DNA of 64,000 nt from an uncultured Cellulophaga sp. (lineage in GTDB: Bacteria; Bacteroidota; Bacteroidia; Flavobacteriales; Flavobacteriaceae), in assembly GCA_947496695.1 (NCBI GenBank), contig CANMEI010000011.1, positions 62,001 through 126,000 of the forward strand, given 5' to 3'. A model generated the notes under the pieces. That model saw only the letters and a program-made list of their open reading frames with translations. It was not told the DNA's origin and did no database searches. The translations under genes and the position numbers were made by a program. Of the stretch, positions 1 to 8,553 are shown in pieces; the first letter of the stretch is position 1, and each line of letters begins with the position of its first letter.

Positions 1-20
1 AAGAAACAGCATCGTAAAAA

Positions 21-52
21 AAAGTCTCAACACCTCTAGGTGTTGAGACTTT
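21..52. terminator. Bidirectional intrinsic terminator
   Basis: A 14-bp perfect stem (AAAGTCTCAACACC paired with GGTGTTGAGACTTT) surrounds a TCTA loop. It is preceded by an A-run and followed by TTTT, so it can stop transcription from both sides. It lies just beyond the stop codon of the minus-strand OmpA gene and probably also ends a plus-strand gene lying left of the window. Confidence 0.85.
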
Positions 53-75
53 TATATTTTACAATTGTAAGTTTA

Positions 76-768
76 CTATTCCGTTTTTTCTACCGCTTCT
101 TGTTTTAATTGTTCGTTAGCAACAATTACCATTTCTACTCTACGGTTTTTAGCTTTACCCTCATTAGTTGTATTATCAGCTTTTGGTTGCGATTCACCAT
201 ACCATTTTGTAGTTAAACGTGATGCATTTATTCCGTTACTGTTCAAGTATTGTGATACAGATTGCGCTCTTTTTTTAGACAATTGCATGTTGTAATCTTC
301 TGGTCCGGCACTATCAGTATGCCCTTCAATTAAAATATCAGAATCAGGATATTCATTTAATATTCCTATTAAGCTATTTAAAGTTTCTGCCGATGTTCCT
401 TTTACTTCAGATTTGTTGGTGTCAAAATACACACCAGCATCTTCATTAAAAACAACATTAATACCTTCACCAACTCTAGTTACTTCAGCACCCGGTATTT
501 CTTCTTCAATACGTTCTGCTTGTTTATCCATTCGGTTACCAATATAACCACCTGCGGCGCCACCAACAACAGCTCCTAAAATTGCACCTAAAGCTGTATT
601 GTTACCACTACCTACATTATTACCAATAACACCACCAATTGCAGCACCACCTGAAGCACCAATAACAGCGCCTTTTTGTTTGTTATTTGCATTTTTTATA
701 GCGGTGCAACTTGTTATTAGAGCAACGCTAAACATAATTGCTGTAAATTTTAGACCTATATTTTTCAT
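76..768 (-). CDS. OmpA family lipoprotein with glycine-zipper segment
   Basis: This is a 230-aa envelope protein expected to tether the outer membrane to peptidoglycan. The N-terminus is a lipoprotein signal whose lipobox ends at Cys21 (ALITSC). Residues about 33-80 are a Gly/Ala-rich glycine zipper (GGAAIGG, GAVVGGAAGG), typical of membrane-inserting YMGG/YiaD-like segments. Residues about 105-222 form the OmpA C-terminal domain, with YFDTNKSEV, EGHTDSAG, LSKKRAQSV and the final KNRRVEM peptidoglycan-binding motif. It starts 4 bp downstream of the stop of the lipocalin-like lipoprotein gene (773-1255), so the two are probably co-transcribed. It is similar to E. coli YiaD in layout; the family call is secure, the exact role is not. 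Confidence 0.9.
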   Translation of the reverse strand: MKNIGLKFTAIMFSVALITSCTAIKNANNKQKGAVIGASGGAAIGGVIGNNVGSGNNTALGAILGAVVGGAAGGYIGNRMDKQAERIEEEIPGAEVTRVGEGINVVFNEDAGVYFDTNKSEVKGTSAETLNSLIGILNEYPDSDILIEGHTDSAGPEDYNMQLSKKRAQSVSQYLNSNGINASRLTTKWYGESQPKADNTTNEGKAKNRRVEMVIVANEQLKQEAVEKTE

Positions 769-772
769 TTTA

Positions 773-1255
773 TTATTGTTTTACAAATTCATATATTACA
801 GAAACGGGTTGTCCGTTTGCTGTTACTTGCGATGCTAACTCCATAGTTGTAGGAGTCAGGTTATTAATATCTAATCGATAACCGTAACCACCAGAAACAT
901 CTTTCTTTTTCTCATCAATAAACTTGAATTGTAATTGATTTATGCCGCCTTCATTTTCAATCACTGACCATCTAATATATCGTGTACCACTTGAGCATAA
1001 GCTTGAAGGGTTTATAGTATAAGACCCAGTACTATTATTATGAATAAAATTCCATATACTGCCTTCAAAACAAATGTCTTGAGAGTCATTAAATAATATA
1101 GATTTAAAACTTCCATCTTGGTTGGTAAACGAAACGTGGTTTAATACCCAATCTCCATTGATGGTTTTTCGTTGTTCACGTACAGCTTTTGTTGTGGAAC
1201 AAGACGAAAATAAAACACTAATTAAAAAGCTTATTGCTATAATTTTTTTCATCAT
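773..1255 (-). CDS. Lipocalin-like lipoprotein
   Basis: This is a 160-aa predicted lipoprotein with lipobox Cys19 (VLFSSC). The mature part opens with a GDWVLNHVSF segment and alternates short beta strands (ICFEGSIWNF, GSYTI, YIRWSV, NQLQFKFI), which resembles the small lipocalin-like domains common in Flavobacteriaceae. It is the first gene of a probable two-gene unit with the downstream OmpA lipoprotein. The ligand, if any, cannot be read from the sequence. The start is the first Met of the signal peptide; the MM pair leaves a one-codon ambiguity. Confidence 0.7.
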   Translation of the reverse strand: MMKKIIAISFLISVLFSSCSTTKAVREQRKTINGDWVLNHVSFTNQDGSFKSILFNDSQDICFEGSIWNFIHNNSTGSYTINPSSLCSSGTRYIRWSVIENEGGINQLQFKFIDEKKKDVSGGYGYRLDINNLTPTTMELASQVTANGQPVSVIYEFVKQ

Positions 1256-1401
1256 AATTTATTTGAAAATTTATACTTTATATACGATAGAAAGTGACTA
1301 ATTAATTTTATACTTAGTGTTAAACTATCGTTAATCAAGCGCAATTTCAATAAAAATGAAACTGTTGATTACTCTGAAGAAGATTATTTTTAGCGCAAAC
1401 C

Positions 1402-3390
1402 CTAATACGCTAGTAATTCTAGTAAAGCTTTTGTAAAACGTTGTTTAGGTAAATAGTTGTTTTCTAAGTTTTTAGAGAATGGAATAGGAGTTTCTAGACT
1501 CGCAACTCTTCGTACTGGAGCATCTAAATATTCAAAACAATTTTCCATTACTAATGCCGAAATATCACTAGCAATACCACCAAACATACTATCTTCTTGT
1601 AAAATAATAAGTCTGCCAGTTTTTTTTACTGAATTATAAATAGTTTCAGTATCTAACGGTTGTAAAGTGCGCAAATCAATAAGATCAGCTTTTATTTCAG
1701 AATTATTCTCTAAGGTTTCTAATGCCCAGTGAACGCCCGCACCATAACTAACAATTGTTATCGCATCTCCAGATTTTAGTAACGATGCTTTGCCAAATGG
1801 TAACGTGTAATAATTTGTAGGAACATCTTGATATAAACTGCGATACAATGCTTTGTGTTCAAAAAATAATACTGGATTTGGATCATTAATTGCAGTTGCC
1901 AACAAACCTTTAGCGTCATAAGGAAAAGCAGGATATATTACTTTTAGTCCTGGAGTTTTAGTAAACCAAGCTTCATTAGTTTGTGAATGGAAAGGGCCAG
2001 CCCCTACTCCTGCACCACAAGGCATACGAATCACAACAGCAGCATTTTCTCCCCAACGGTAATGTGATTTTGCTAAGTAATTTACAATAGGATTAAAGCC
2101 AGTACTCACAAAATCAGCAAATTGCATTTCAACCACGGCTTTCATTCCGTTAATAGATAAGCCCATTGCTGTTGAGACTATGGCAGACTCACAAATTGGG
2201 GTGTTCCGAACGCGTTCTTTACCAAAATCATCTACAAAACCTTCGGTAATTTTAAAAACACCACCATAATCGGCAATATCTTGTCCCATTAATACCAAAT
2301 TATCGTGTTTTTGCATAGATTGTTTCAACCCTTGTGAAATAGCATCAATAAACCGAATGTTTTCTGTTGAAGAATTTGGAGTTATAGTTTCAAACGTATA
2401 ATTTTTATAAATGGCATTAAGTTCAGTAACAGTATCACTAATAACTTCGGGTTCATTATTCGCAATTTGTAAATGCTCGTTTATTTCTTTTTGAATAGTA
2501 TCTTTTATTTCTTCAATATCTTCAGAAGTTAAAACGCCTTCATCAAGTAAAAACTTCTCATAATTTATTACAGGATCTCTCTTTGCCCAAGTATCTAATA
2601 AGTCTTGTGGGACATATTTAGTGCCACTCGCCTCTTCATGTCCTCGCATTCTAAAAGTCTTGAACTCTAATAATACAGGTCTTGGGTTTTCTCTAATATC
2701 ACTACAAATTGTATTCACTTTAGTAAATACCTCTAAAATGTTATTTCCATCTATTGTGTAAGAATCTATTCCGTAACCAATGCCTTTATCTGCAATATTT
2801 TTACAATTGTATTGCTCATTTGTAGGTGTAGATAAACCATATCCATTGTTTTCTACACAAAACAATACTGGCAATTTCCATACCGATGCTATATTTAATG
2901 CTTCATGAAAATCGCCTTCACTTGTGCCACCCTCACCAGTAAAAACTGCTGTAACTTGTTTCTTTTTTTGTAATTTATGAGCTAAAGCTATACCATCAGC
3001 CACCCCTAATTGGGGACCTAAATGCGAAATCATACCTATTATTTTGTACTCTTTAGTACCAAAATGAAAGCTACGATCACGACCATTTGTAAAGCCATTT
3101 GCTTTGCCTTGCCATTGCGCAAATAGTCTGCGTAACGGTATGTTTCTAGTAGTAAAAATCCCTAAGTTACGATGCATTGGAAGTATGTATTCAGAAGTAT
3201 GAAGGGCACTTGTAACTCCAACAGATACAGCTTCTTGACCTATGCCACTAAACCATTTAGTTATTCTACCTTGACGTAATAAAATAAGCATCTTTTCTTC
3301 AATTAACCTTGGCTTAATAAGTTGTTTATACAGCTGTATTTTTTGAATGTCTGTAACCGAAAATTTGTTGTAATTCATTTTATTAGGCAT
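1402..3390 (-). CDS. Fused alpha-ketoacid dehydrogenase E1 alpha/beta (branched-chain type)
   Basis: This 662-aa protein carries both E1 subunits of a thiamine-diphosphate 2-oxoacid dehydrogenase in one chain. Residues about 10-335 are the alpha part; the ThDP/Mg motif is GEGGTSEGDFHEALN and ends in VENNGYGLSTP near residue 185. Residues about 345-662 are the beta part (VLMGQDIADYGGVF, TPICESAIVSTAMG, DLRTLQPLDTETI). The expected reaction is oxidative decarboxylation of branched-chain 2-oxoacids with transfer of the acyl group to an E2 lipoyl domain. No E2 or E3 gene is nearby. It is a single gene transcribed away from the 2OG oxygenase gene at 3504, with a CAAAAATA (-7 complement) at 3421-3428. 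A longer E1 fusion sits at 42538-44949. The substrate is inferred from subfamily resemblance. Confidence 0.88.
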   Translation of the reverse strand: MPNKMNYNKFSVTDIQKIQLYKQLIKPRLIEEKMLILLRQGRITKWFSGIGQEAVSVGVTSALHTSEYILPMHRNLGIFTTRNIPLRRLFAQWQGKANGFTNGRDRSFHFGTKEYKIIGMISHLGPQLGVADGIALAHKLQKKKQVTAVFTGEGGTSEGDFHEALNIASVWKLPVLFCVENNGYGLSTPTNEQYNCKNIADKGIGYGIDSYTIDGNNILEVFTKVNTICSDIRENPRPVLLEFKTFRMRGHEEASGTKYVPQDLLDTWAKRDPVINYEKFLLDEGVLTSEDIEEIKDTIQKEINEHLQIANNEPEVISDTVTELNAIYKNYTFETITPNSSTENIRFIDAISQGLKQSMQKHDNLVLMGQDIADYGGVFKITEGFVDDFGKERVRNTPICESAIVSTAMGLSINGMKAVVEMQFADFVSTGFNPIVNYLAKSHYRWGENAAVVIRMPCGAGVGAGPFHSQTNEAWFTKTPGLKVIYPAFPYDAKGLLATAINDPNPVLFFEHKALYRSLYQDVPTNYYTLPFGKASLLKSGDAITIVSYGAGVHWALETLENNSEIKADLIDLRTLQPLDTETIYNSVKKTGRLIILQEDSMFGGIASDISALVMENCFEYLDAPVRRVASLETPIPFSKNLENNYLPKQRFTKALLELLAY

Positions 3391-3420
3391 AGTAAATAGC
3401 GTAACGCACTATAAATGTAA

Positions 3421-3428
3421 CAAAAATA
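3421..3428 (-). promoter_or_regulatory. Candidate -7 element of the E1 fusion gene
   Basis: The minus strand reads TATTTTTG, which fits the Bacteroidota -7 consensus TAnnTTTG, about 30 bp upstream of the start codon. No clear -33 TTG was found at the right distance. Confidence 0.45.
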
Positions 3429-3479
3429 GCTGTTAATAAATTGTAAAGTATCGTATAAGATTTGTTTTGTTATTTTTAT

Positions 3480-3487
3480 TAAATTTG
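3480..3487 (+). promoter_or_regulatory. Candidate -7 element of the 2OG oxygenase operon
   Basis: TAAATTTG matches TAnnTTTG and lies 16 bp upstream of the ATG at 3504. TTTG at 3461-3464 is a possible -33 element, 15 bp away. This would be the promoter of the plus-strand run 3504-7961. Confidence 0.5.
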
Positions 3488-3503
3488 AATAAAAACTATA
3501 TAT

Positions 3504-4454
3504 ATGAGTAGCGTTCCAAGTGTGAATTTGCAGGATTTTGTTTCAGGTGATGCAAAAAGAAAAGAAAAGTTTATAAAAGAGATAGGTAGTGCTTTTGAAG
3601 ACATAGGTTTTGTAGCACTAAGAGGTCATTTTTTGTCAGAAGAATTAGTTGAAGATTTATATAATGAAATTAAGAACTTTTTTAATTTACCACAGGAAGT
3701 AAAAGATGGTTATGAAATTGAAGGAATAGGTGGCCAACGTGGGTACACTTCTTTTGGTAAAGAACATGCTAAAGGGAAAAAAGAGGGTGATTTAAAAGAA
3801 TTTTGGCACTTTGGTCAATATGTTGAAGATAATGATGCTTTAGAAGAAGAATACCCTGATAATGTTACTGTAAAAGAACTTCCAAAATTTAATACTGTAG
3901 GTAAAGAAACCTACAAAATGCTTGAAAAAACAGCAAAATATGTACTTAGGGCATTAGCTTTACATTTAGGGTTAGAAGAAACTTATTTTGATGATTATAT
4001 TAAAAATGGTAATTCTATTTTAAGACCTATACATTACCCGCCAATACAAACTGAACCTAAAAATGCAGTAAGAGCAGCGGCACATGGTGATATTAATTTA
4101 ATTACCTTGTTAATGGGGGCTCATGGTAAAGGTTTACAAGTAAAAAACCATGCAGACGAATGGGTAGATGCTATTGCGCAACCAGATGAATTGATGATTA
4201 ATGTTGGTGATATGTTATCTCGTTTAACAAATAACAAATTAAAATCTACGATACACCAAGTAGTAAACCCTCCGAAAGAATTATGGGGTACATCACGTTA
4301 TTCTGTGCCATTTTTTATGCACCCAGTTGGCGATATGTCTCTTAATTGTTTAGAAGATTGTATTGATGATGAAAACCCTAAGTTATATGAAGATATTACT
4401 GCAGGAGAGTTTTTACATGAGCGTTTGATTGAATTAGGATTGATAAAAAAATAA
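3504..4454 (+). CDS. Isopenicillin N synthase-like 2-oxoglutarate/Fe(II) oxygenase
   Basis: This 316-aa soluble enzyme has the DIOX_N/2OG-FeII_Oxy layout. The iron ligands are visible as H194 and D196 (AHGDINLITLL) and H251 (STIHQVV), and R265-S267 (RYSVPFFMHP) is the 2-oxoglutarate-binding RxS. The N-terminal half carries the family's GFVALRGH and GGQRGYTSFG segments. It would couple 2-oxoglutarate decarboxylation to oxidation of an unknown substrate; resemblance to isopenicillin N synthase does not mean beta-lactam synthesis, and no such pathway genes are present. It is the first gene of a plus-strand run: the DinB-like gene follows after 6 bp. Confidence 0.88.
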   Translation: MSSVPSVNLQDFVSGDAKRKEKFIKEIGSAFEDIGFVALRGHFLSEELVEDLYNEIKNFFNLPQEVKDGYEIEGIGGQRGYTSFGKEHAKGKKEGDLKEFWHFGQYVEDNDALEEEYPDNVTVKELPKFNTVGKETYKMLEKTAKYVLRALALHLGLEETYFDDYIKNGNSILRPIHYPPIQTEPKNAVRAAAHGDINLITLLMGAHGKGLQVKNHADEWVDAIAQPDELMINVGDMLSRLTNNKLKSTIHQVVNPPKELWGTSRYSVPFFMHPVGDMSLNCLEDCIDDENPKLYEDITAGEFLHERLIELGLIKK

Positions 4455-4460
4455 GCAGTA

Positions 4461-4916
4461 ATGCTAGACTCATTAAAATTTATTTTTAAGAGAGATTTAT
4501 TAAGACTTAAAGAAGAGATTTTAAGTTATACAGATGAAAGCATTATTTGGAAGGTTGATAACAACATTACAAATAGTGCTGGTAATCTTTATTTACATTT
4601 GGTAGGTAACCTAAATACCTTTATTGGAGTTGGTTATGGTGGTACTGATTATATAAGAAATAGAGAGGCTGAATTTTCATTAAAAAATGTTGAACGTGTT
4701 ACAATGTTAAAGCAAATTGATGATGTAATAATTGTTATAGAAGATACGTTAAATAAAATAGAAGTGTCTGATTTAGAGAAAGATTGTACAATTCGACTTT
4801 TTAATAATGAAACGAAATCAAATACTTATTTTTTAATTCATATTGCATCACATTTAGCATATCATTTAGGACAAATAAATTATCATAGACGTTTGTTTGA
4901 TTCAACTAAAAATTAA
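4461..4916 (+). CDS. DinB-like protein (DUF1572 family)
   Basis: This is a 151-aa protein predicted to be a four-helix bundle of the DinB/YfiT superfamily. The putative metal-binding histidines are in YLHLVGNL (about residue 46), LIHIASHLAYHLGQINYHRR (about residues 126-141). The superfamily includes metal-dependent thiol-S-transferases and DNA-damage-inducible proteins, but DUF1572 members have no assigned reaction. It lies 6 bp after the oxygenase gene and 8 bp before the SUI1 gene, so co-transcription is likely. Confidence 0.75.
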   Translation: MLDSLKFIFKRDLLRLKEEILSYTDESIIWKVDNNITNSAGNLYLHLVGNLNTFIGVGYGGTDYIRNREAEFSLKNVERVTMLKQIDDVIIVIEDTLNKIEVSDLEKDCTIRLFNNETKSNTYFLIHIASHLAYHLGQINYHRRLFDSTKN

Positions 4917-4924
4917 AGTAAAAA

Positions 4925-5254
4925 ATGGACTTACAAGATCAATTAAAAAATCTTTTTCCAGATCATAAAGAAGAAAAAACAGAAGAAGTTACACCTGCTG
5001 AAAATCAAATTTGGATGCAAGATGATCCTATTATCTGTAAATATGAAAAGCGAAAAGGAAAGCCAATTACTATTTTAGAAGGTTATACAGGTGCTGATGT
5101 CGATTTTAAAAAATTAGCAAAAGAATTAAAAACTAAATTGAGTGTTGGTGGTAGTTTTAAAGATGATGCCATTATTATTCAAGGTGATTATAGAGATAAA
5201 ATAATGGCCATTTTAAAAGACAAAGGCTTTAACGTTAAAAGAGTTGGTGGTTAA
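4925..5254 (+). CDS. SUI1/eIF1-like translation factor (YciH family)
   Basis: This 109-aa protein has an acidic N-terminal tail (residues 1-40, with KEEKTEEVTPAE) and a SUI1 domain at about residues 45-109 (ILEGYTGADVDFKKLAKELK, LSVGGSFKDDAIIIQGDYRD, GFNVKRVGG). Bacterial YciH proteins are homologues of eukaryotic eIF1 and are thought to influence start-codon fidelity on the 30S subunit. It is complete and ends at the usual family C-terminus. It follows the DUF1572 gene by 8 bp. Confidence 0.9.
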   Translation: MDLQDQLKNLFPDHKEEKTEEVTPAENQIWMQDDPIICKYEKRKGKPITILEGYTGADVDFKKLAKELKTKLSVGGSFKDDAIIIQGDYRDKIMAILKDKGFNVKRVGG

Positions 5255-5317
5255 ACTTTGTTAATTAACATTAAACTATCAGAATAAAATATTAATTTTA
5301 ATATAAAATATACCAGT

Positions 5318-6238
5318 ATGAACTCCCTCCTACACATTACGAACGGCGACGTTTTTACCAATAAATTAAAAACCTTAAATATTCCAGGTGAAATTATTAC
5401 ATGGCGTGAAATGCTGTGTGAAGGTAAAACAGAGAGTAATGTTGGTAGTGAATCTTTTTGGAAAACTAGATTTGAGTATTTAAATAAAAATTACAAAGTC
5501 TCTAAAGCTGTATTTATAGAGAAAACTTTAAAAGAATACCGTTCACTTTGTAACCATAAAAGTGAAGATCAAATAGTTTTATGGTTTGATAATGATCTTT
5601 TTTGTCAAATAAACTTATTGGCAGTAATTAGTTGGCTTAAAACACATAGAAAATATGCCGAAATATCTCTTGTTAGTTATAGTAAAGAGAAAATTATAGA
5701 TCTAAGTACGCTTTCTGAAGAAAAATTATTGAGTTTATATAAAAATAAAACGCTTTTAACGCAAGACGATATTGAGTATGCTGATTATGTTTGGCAGTTG
5801 TATTGTAGTGATAATCCGATTAGATTAGAAAATCTATCTGATTTTAAAAATTATAACTTCAAAAATTTAGAAAATAGTATTCAGGCGCATTTAAAAAGAT
5901 TTCCTTCTATTAAAAACGGATTAAATGAGATGGAAAACAATATGTTACAGCTCGCAATTAATAAAAAGCATTCTTCTAAAAATGTGTACATAAAAACATT
6001 GCTACAAAACCAAGGAGTATTAGGTTTTAGCGATACACAATATCAAAAAGCAATAAGCAGGCTTAAACCTTTATATAAATCATTCAACCCAGTAAAACTT
6101 ACGGAAAAAGGAATGGAAATATTAAAAGGTGAAACTAGTTATTATTCTTGCATTCAAGAAAACGATGTATATCTTGGAGGTGCATTAAAATACAATTTTT
6201 TATATAATACGAATACCAGTAGAATATTAAAATTATAG
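5318..6238 (+). CDS. DUF1835 domain protein
   Basis: This is a 306-aa soluble protein with the DUF1835 hallmark at its N-terminus (LHITNGDVF, then PGEIITWREMLCEGKT). Residues about 80-115 contain VLWFDNDLFCQINLL, the second conserved block of this family. The C-terminal half (about 200-306) looks like a small helical/winged domain (LEN-SIQAHLKRFPS, KGMEILKGE). The biochemical function is not known. The stop codon is 1 bp before the next start, so it is translationally close-coupled to the nucleoside phosphorylase. Confidence 0.82.
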   Translation: MNSLLHITNGDVFTNKLKTLNIPGEIITWREMLCEGKTESNVGSESFWKTRFEYLNKNYKVSKAVFIEKTLKEYRSLCNHKSEDQIVLWFDNDLFCQINLLAVISWLKTHRKYAEISLVSYSKEKIIDLSTLSEEKLLSLYKNKTLLTQDDIEYADYVWQLYCSDNPIRLENLSDFKNYNFKNLENSIQAHLKRFPSIKNGLNEMENNMLQLAINKKHSSKNVYIKTLLQNQGVLGFSDTQYQKAISRLKPLYKSFNPVKLTEKGMEILKGETSYYSCIQENDVYLGGALKYNFLYNTNTSRILKL

Positions 6239-6239
6239 C

Positions 6240-7109
6240 ATGCAATTAAAGCCATCAGAGCTTATACTCAATCCAGATAACAGCATTTACCATTTAAACA
6301 TATTACCTGAAGATCTAGCAGAAACCATTATAACTGTTGGTGATCCTGATCGTGTAACTGAAGTTTCAAAACATTTTGATTCTGTAGAATTAAAAAAAGG
6401 GAAACGTGAGTTTATTATACACACAGGACTGTTGAATGGTAAACGAATTTCAGTAATTTCAACAGGTATTGGTACTGATAATATTGATATTGTATTAAAT
6501 GAATTAGATGCATTAGTAAATATTAATTTTGAAACTAGAACTATAAATAAGGATCTTAAAATACTTGATATAGTGAGAGTTGGAACATCAGGAGCAATAC
6601 ATGATACAATACCAGTAGATTCATTTTTACTAAGTAAATATGCGATTGGTTTTGATAGTTTATTACGTTTTTATGATGCTGAACATGTAATGGATGAAAC
6701 CATTCAAAATAAATTTATAGCTCATACAAATTGGTCTAAACACAAATCAACACCTTATGTAGTTACTTGTGATGACGGCTTAGCTTCAAAAATAGATTCG
6801 CAAAAAATAGTTAAAGGTTTTACTGCTACAAATGTTGGTTTTTATGGTCCTCAAGGTAGAATATTACGTTTAAAAACTGAAGATGAAAATCTAAACTCAA
6901 AATTAGCAACTTTTGATCATGAAGGGTTAAAAATTACTAATTTAGAAATGGAAACTTCTGGTATTTATGGCCTTTCTAAATTGTTAGGGCATAATGCAAT
7001 TTCTATGAATGCTATTGTTGCCAACCGTGCAACAGGAGAATTCTCTAAAAACCCAACAGCTACTGTTGAAAAATTGATTCAATATACTTTAGAAAAGTTG
7101 ACAAAATAA
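6240..7109 (+). CDS. Nucleoside phosphorylase (uridine phosphorylase-like)
   Basis: This 289-aa enzyme is of the PNP/UDP (NP-I) family, which cleaves nucleosides with phosphate to a base and ribose-1-phosphate. Visible motifs are the N-terminal phosphate/ribose region TVGDPDRVTEVSKHFD, STGIGTDNIDIVLNEL, the RVGTSGAIHDTIPVDSF glycine loop at about residues 111-127, and NLEMETSGIYGLSKLLG near residue 238, whose Glu-Met-Glu contacts the ribose. It is longer than E. coli Udp and looks like the Bacteroidota subtype. It sits between DUF1835 (1 bp) and a signal-less binding protein (0 bp), which suggests a shared but unidentified small-molecule substrate. Confidence 0.85.
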   Translation: MQLKPSELILNPDNSIYHLNILPEDLAETIITVGDPDRVTEVSKHFDSVELKKGKREFIIHTGLLNGKRISVISTGIGTDNIDIVLNELDALVNINFETRTINKDLKILDIVRVGTSGAIHDTIPVDSFLLSKYAIGFDSLLRFYDAEHVMDETIQNKFIAHTNWSKHKSTPYVVTCDDGLASKIDSQKIVKGFTATNVGFYGPQGRILRLKTEDENLNSKLATFDHEGLKITNLEMETSGIYGLSKLLGHNAISMNAIVANRATGEFSKNPTATVEKLIQYTLEKLTK

Positions 7110-7961
7110 ATGAAGAAGGTTAGAATTATTGGTGTTCCTGAACATTTTAATTTGCCATGGCATATGGCAATTGAAGAAAGCGCTTTTAAAGAACGTGGTA
7201 TTGATTTAGAATGGACAGATATTCCTGAAGGAACTGGTAAAATGTGCCAAATGCTAGCTGCTGATGAAACAGACTTAGCTATTATTTTGACGGAAGGAAT
7301 TGTTAAAAGTATTTCAGAAGGTAATAAAACTAAAATTGTACAACAATATATTTCTTCTCCGTTACTTTGGGGAATTCACGTTGCGGCAACCAGTAAATAC
7401 AAAATTATTTCAGATTTAAAAGGAACTAAAGCTGCAATTAGTCGCTTTGGTAGTGGTAGCCATTTAATGGCTTTTGTTAATGCACAAAATGAAAATTGGT
7501 CTACTGATGAACTAAAATTTGAAGTTATTAATAATTTAGATGGCGCAGTTAACGCATTGAATAATGGTCAAGCAGATTATTTTATGTGGGAAAGGTTTAC
7601 CACAAAACCTTTAGTAGATAATGGAACATTTAGGAGAATTACAGACTGCCCTACTCCATGGCCATGTTTTGTAATAGCTGCTACGGATAAGTTTATAAGT
7701 GAAAACAAAGGTTTATTACAGCATATTACTGAAGTAATAAATTTATATACCGAAGAATTTAAAAGTATACCAAGTATTGATAAAACTTTAGCCAATACTT
7801 ATGAGCAAAAGATTGAAGATATTAAAGAGTGGCTTTCAATCACAAGATGGAGTCAATCTGAAATAGATGAAATCACTTTAAAAAAAATTCAGGAAACACT
7901 CTTGCGTTTAAATTTAATTAAAACCAAGCTGTCTCCTGAAAATATATTATATAAAAAGTAA
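7110..7961 (+). CDS. Substrate-binding (NMT1/THI5-like) protein without signal peptide
   Basis: This is a 283-aa protein with the fold pattern of type 2 periplasmic binding proteins for ABC importers: VRIGVPEHFNLPWHMAIEESAF-type opening (read MKKVRIIGVPEHFNLPW), DIPEGTGKMCQML, DLAIILTEGI, SDLKGTKAAISRFGSGSHLM and GQADYFMWERF. It begins directly with the first beta strand. There is no signal peptide or lipobox, and no permease or ATPase gene lies beside it, so it is predicted to be cytosolic. It starts at the base after the phosphorylase stop codon, so the two are probably translationally coupled. It could be an enzyme or ligand sensor built on this fold. Confidence 0.78.
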   Translation: MKKVRIIGVPEHFNLPWHMAIEESAFKERGIDLEWTDIPEGTGKMCQMLAADETDLAIILTEGIVKSISEGNKTKIVQQYISSPLLWGIHVAATSKYKIISDLKGTKAAISRFGSGSHLMAFVNAQNENWSTDELKFEVINNLDGAVNALNNGQADYFMWERFTTKPLVDNGTFRRITDCPTPWPCFVIAATDKFISENKGLLQHITEVINLYTEEFKSIPSIDKTLANTYEQKIEDIKEWLSITRWSQSEIDEITLKKIQETLLRLNLIKTKLSPENILYKK

Positions 7962-7965
7962 AAGT

Positions 7966-8370
7966 TTATTCAGAAAAATAAGTATTTAATAATGAGCCGA
8001 ATTTTTCGTCAGACATTGGTTTCTGATAAAATTCTTTTACATCTTCATTTTTATTTGCTCTAATTAAATCTTTATCATCTTCGCTGACAGTGGTCATGAC
8101 GATAACACATTTATCTTTTATTTCTTGAGAAAAGTTCTTGTATTTATCTAAAAACGTCCAACCATTCATAACTGGCATGTTTATATCTAAAGATATTAAG
8201 CAAGGGAAAAAATCAGGATCACTTAAAGAGTCTTCTAATAATTCTAGAGCTTCTTCTCCGTTTAAAGCTTTGTATACATCAACATCGATGTCTAATTTTT
8301 GTATAAAAACACTATTGATGAAATTTGTTGACTCATCATCATCAATAAGTAAAATAGAATTTATATTCAT
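7966..8370 (-). CDS. Stand-alone response regulator receiver domain
   Basis: This 134-aa protein is one CheY-like receiver with no output domain. The acidic pocket is D10-D12 (LLIDDDES), the phospho-acceptor is D62 (LDINMPVMNG), the switch Thr is at 93-94 (IVMTTVSE) and the conserved Lys is K117 (YQKPMS). The loop between beta 3 and alpha 3 fits the Bacteroidota group that acts in phosphorelays or with hybrid kinases. No kinase is near. It converges on the preceding binding-protein gene with a 4-bp gap. Confidence 0.92.
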   Translation of the reverse strand: MNINSILLIDDDESTNFINSVFIQKLDIDVDVYKALNGEEALELLEDSLSDPDFFPCLISLDINMPVMNGWTFLDKYKNFSQEIKDKCVIVMTTVSEDDKDLIRANKNEDVKEFYQKPMSDEKFGSLLNTYFSE

Positions 8371-8553
8371 ATAACTGAAATTAATTTGGCTATGAGTTTA
8401 ATAGTTTTGGTTTAAAGCAATTTAAATTGATTAATACGAATTTAGGATTTTTTTTTGAAACACATTATTTATGATTAATAATTTAATATATTTCATTTAA
8501 AGGAGTTATGTTTTGCTAATTAAACAATAGTTCTCTAGTTGATTTTTAGAATT

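Noticed and set aside
1-17. Possible end of a plus-strand gene (codons reading ETAS then TAA at 15-17)
   Set aside because: Only five codons are visible; the frame cannot be verified, although the terminator at 21-52 would suit it.
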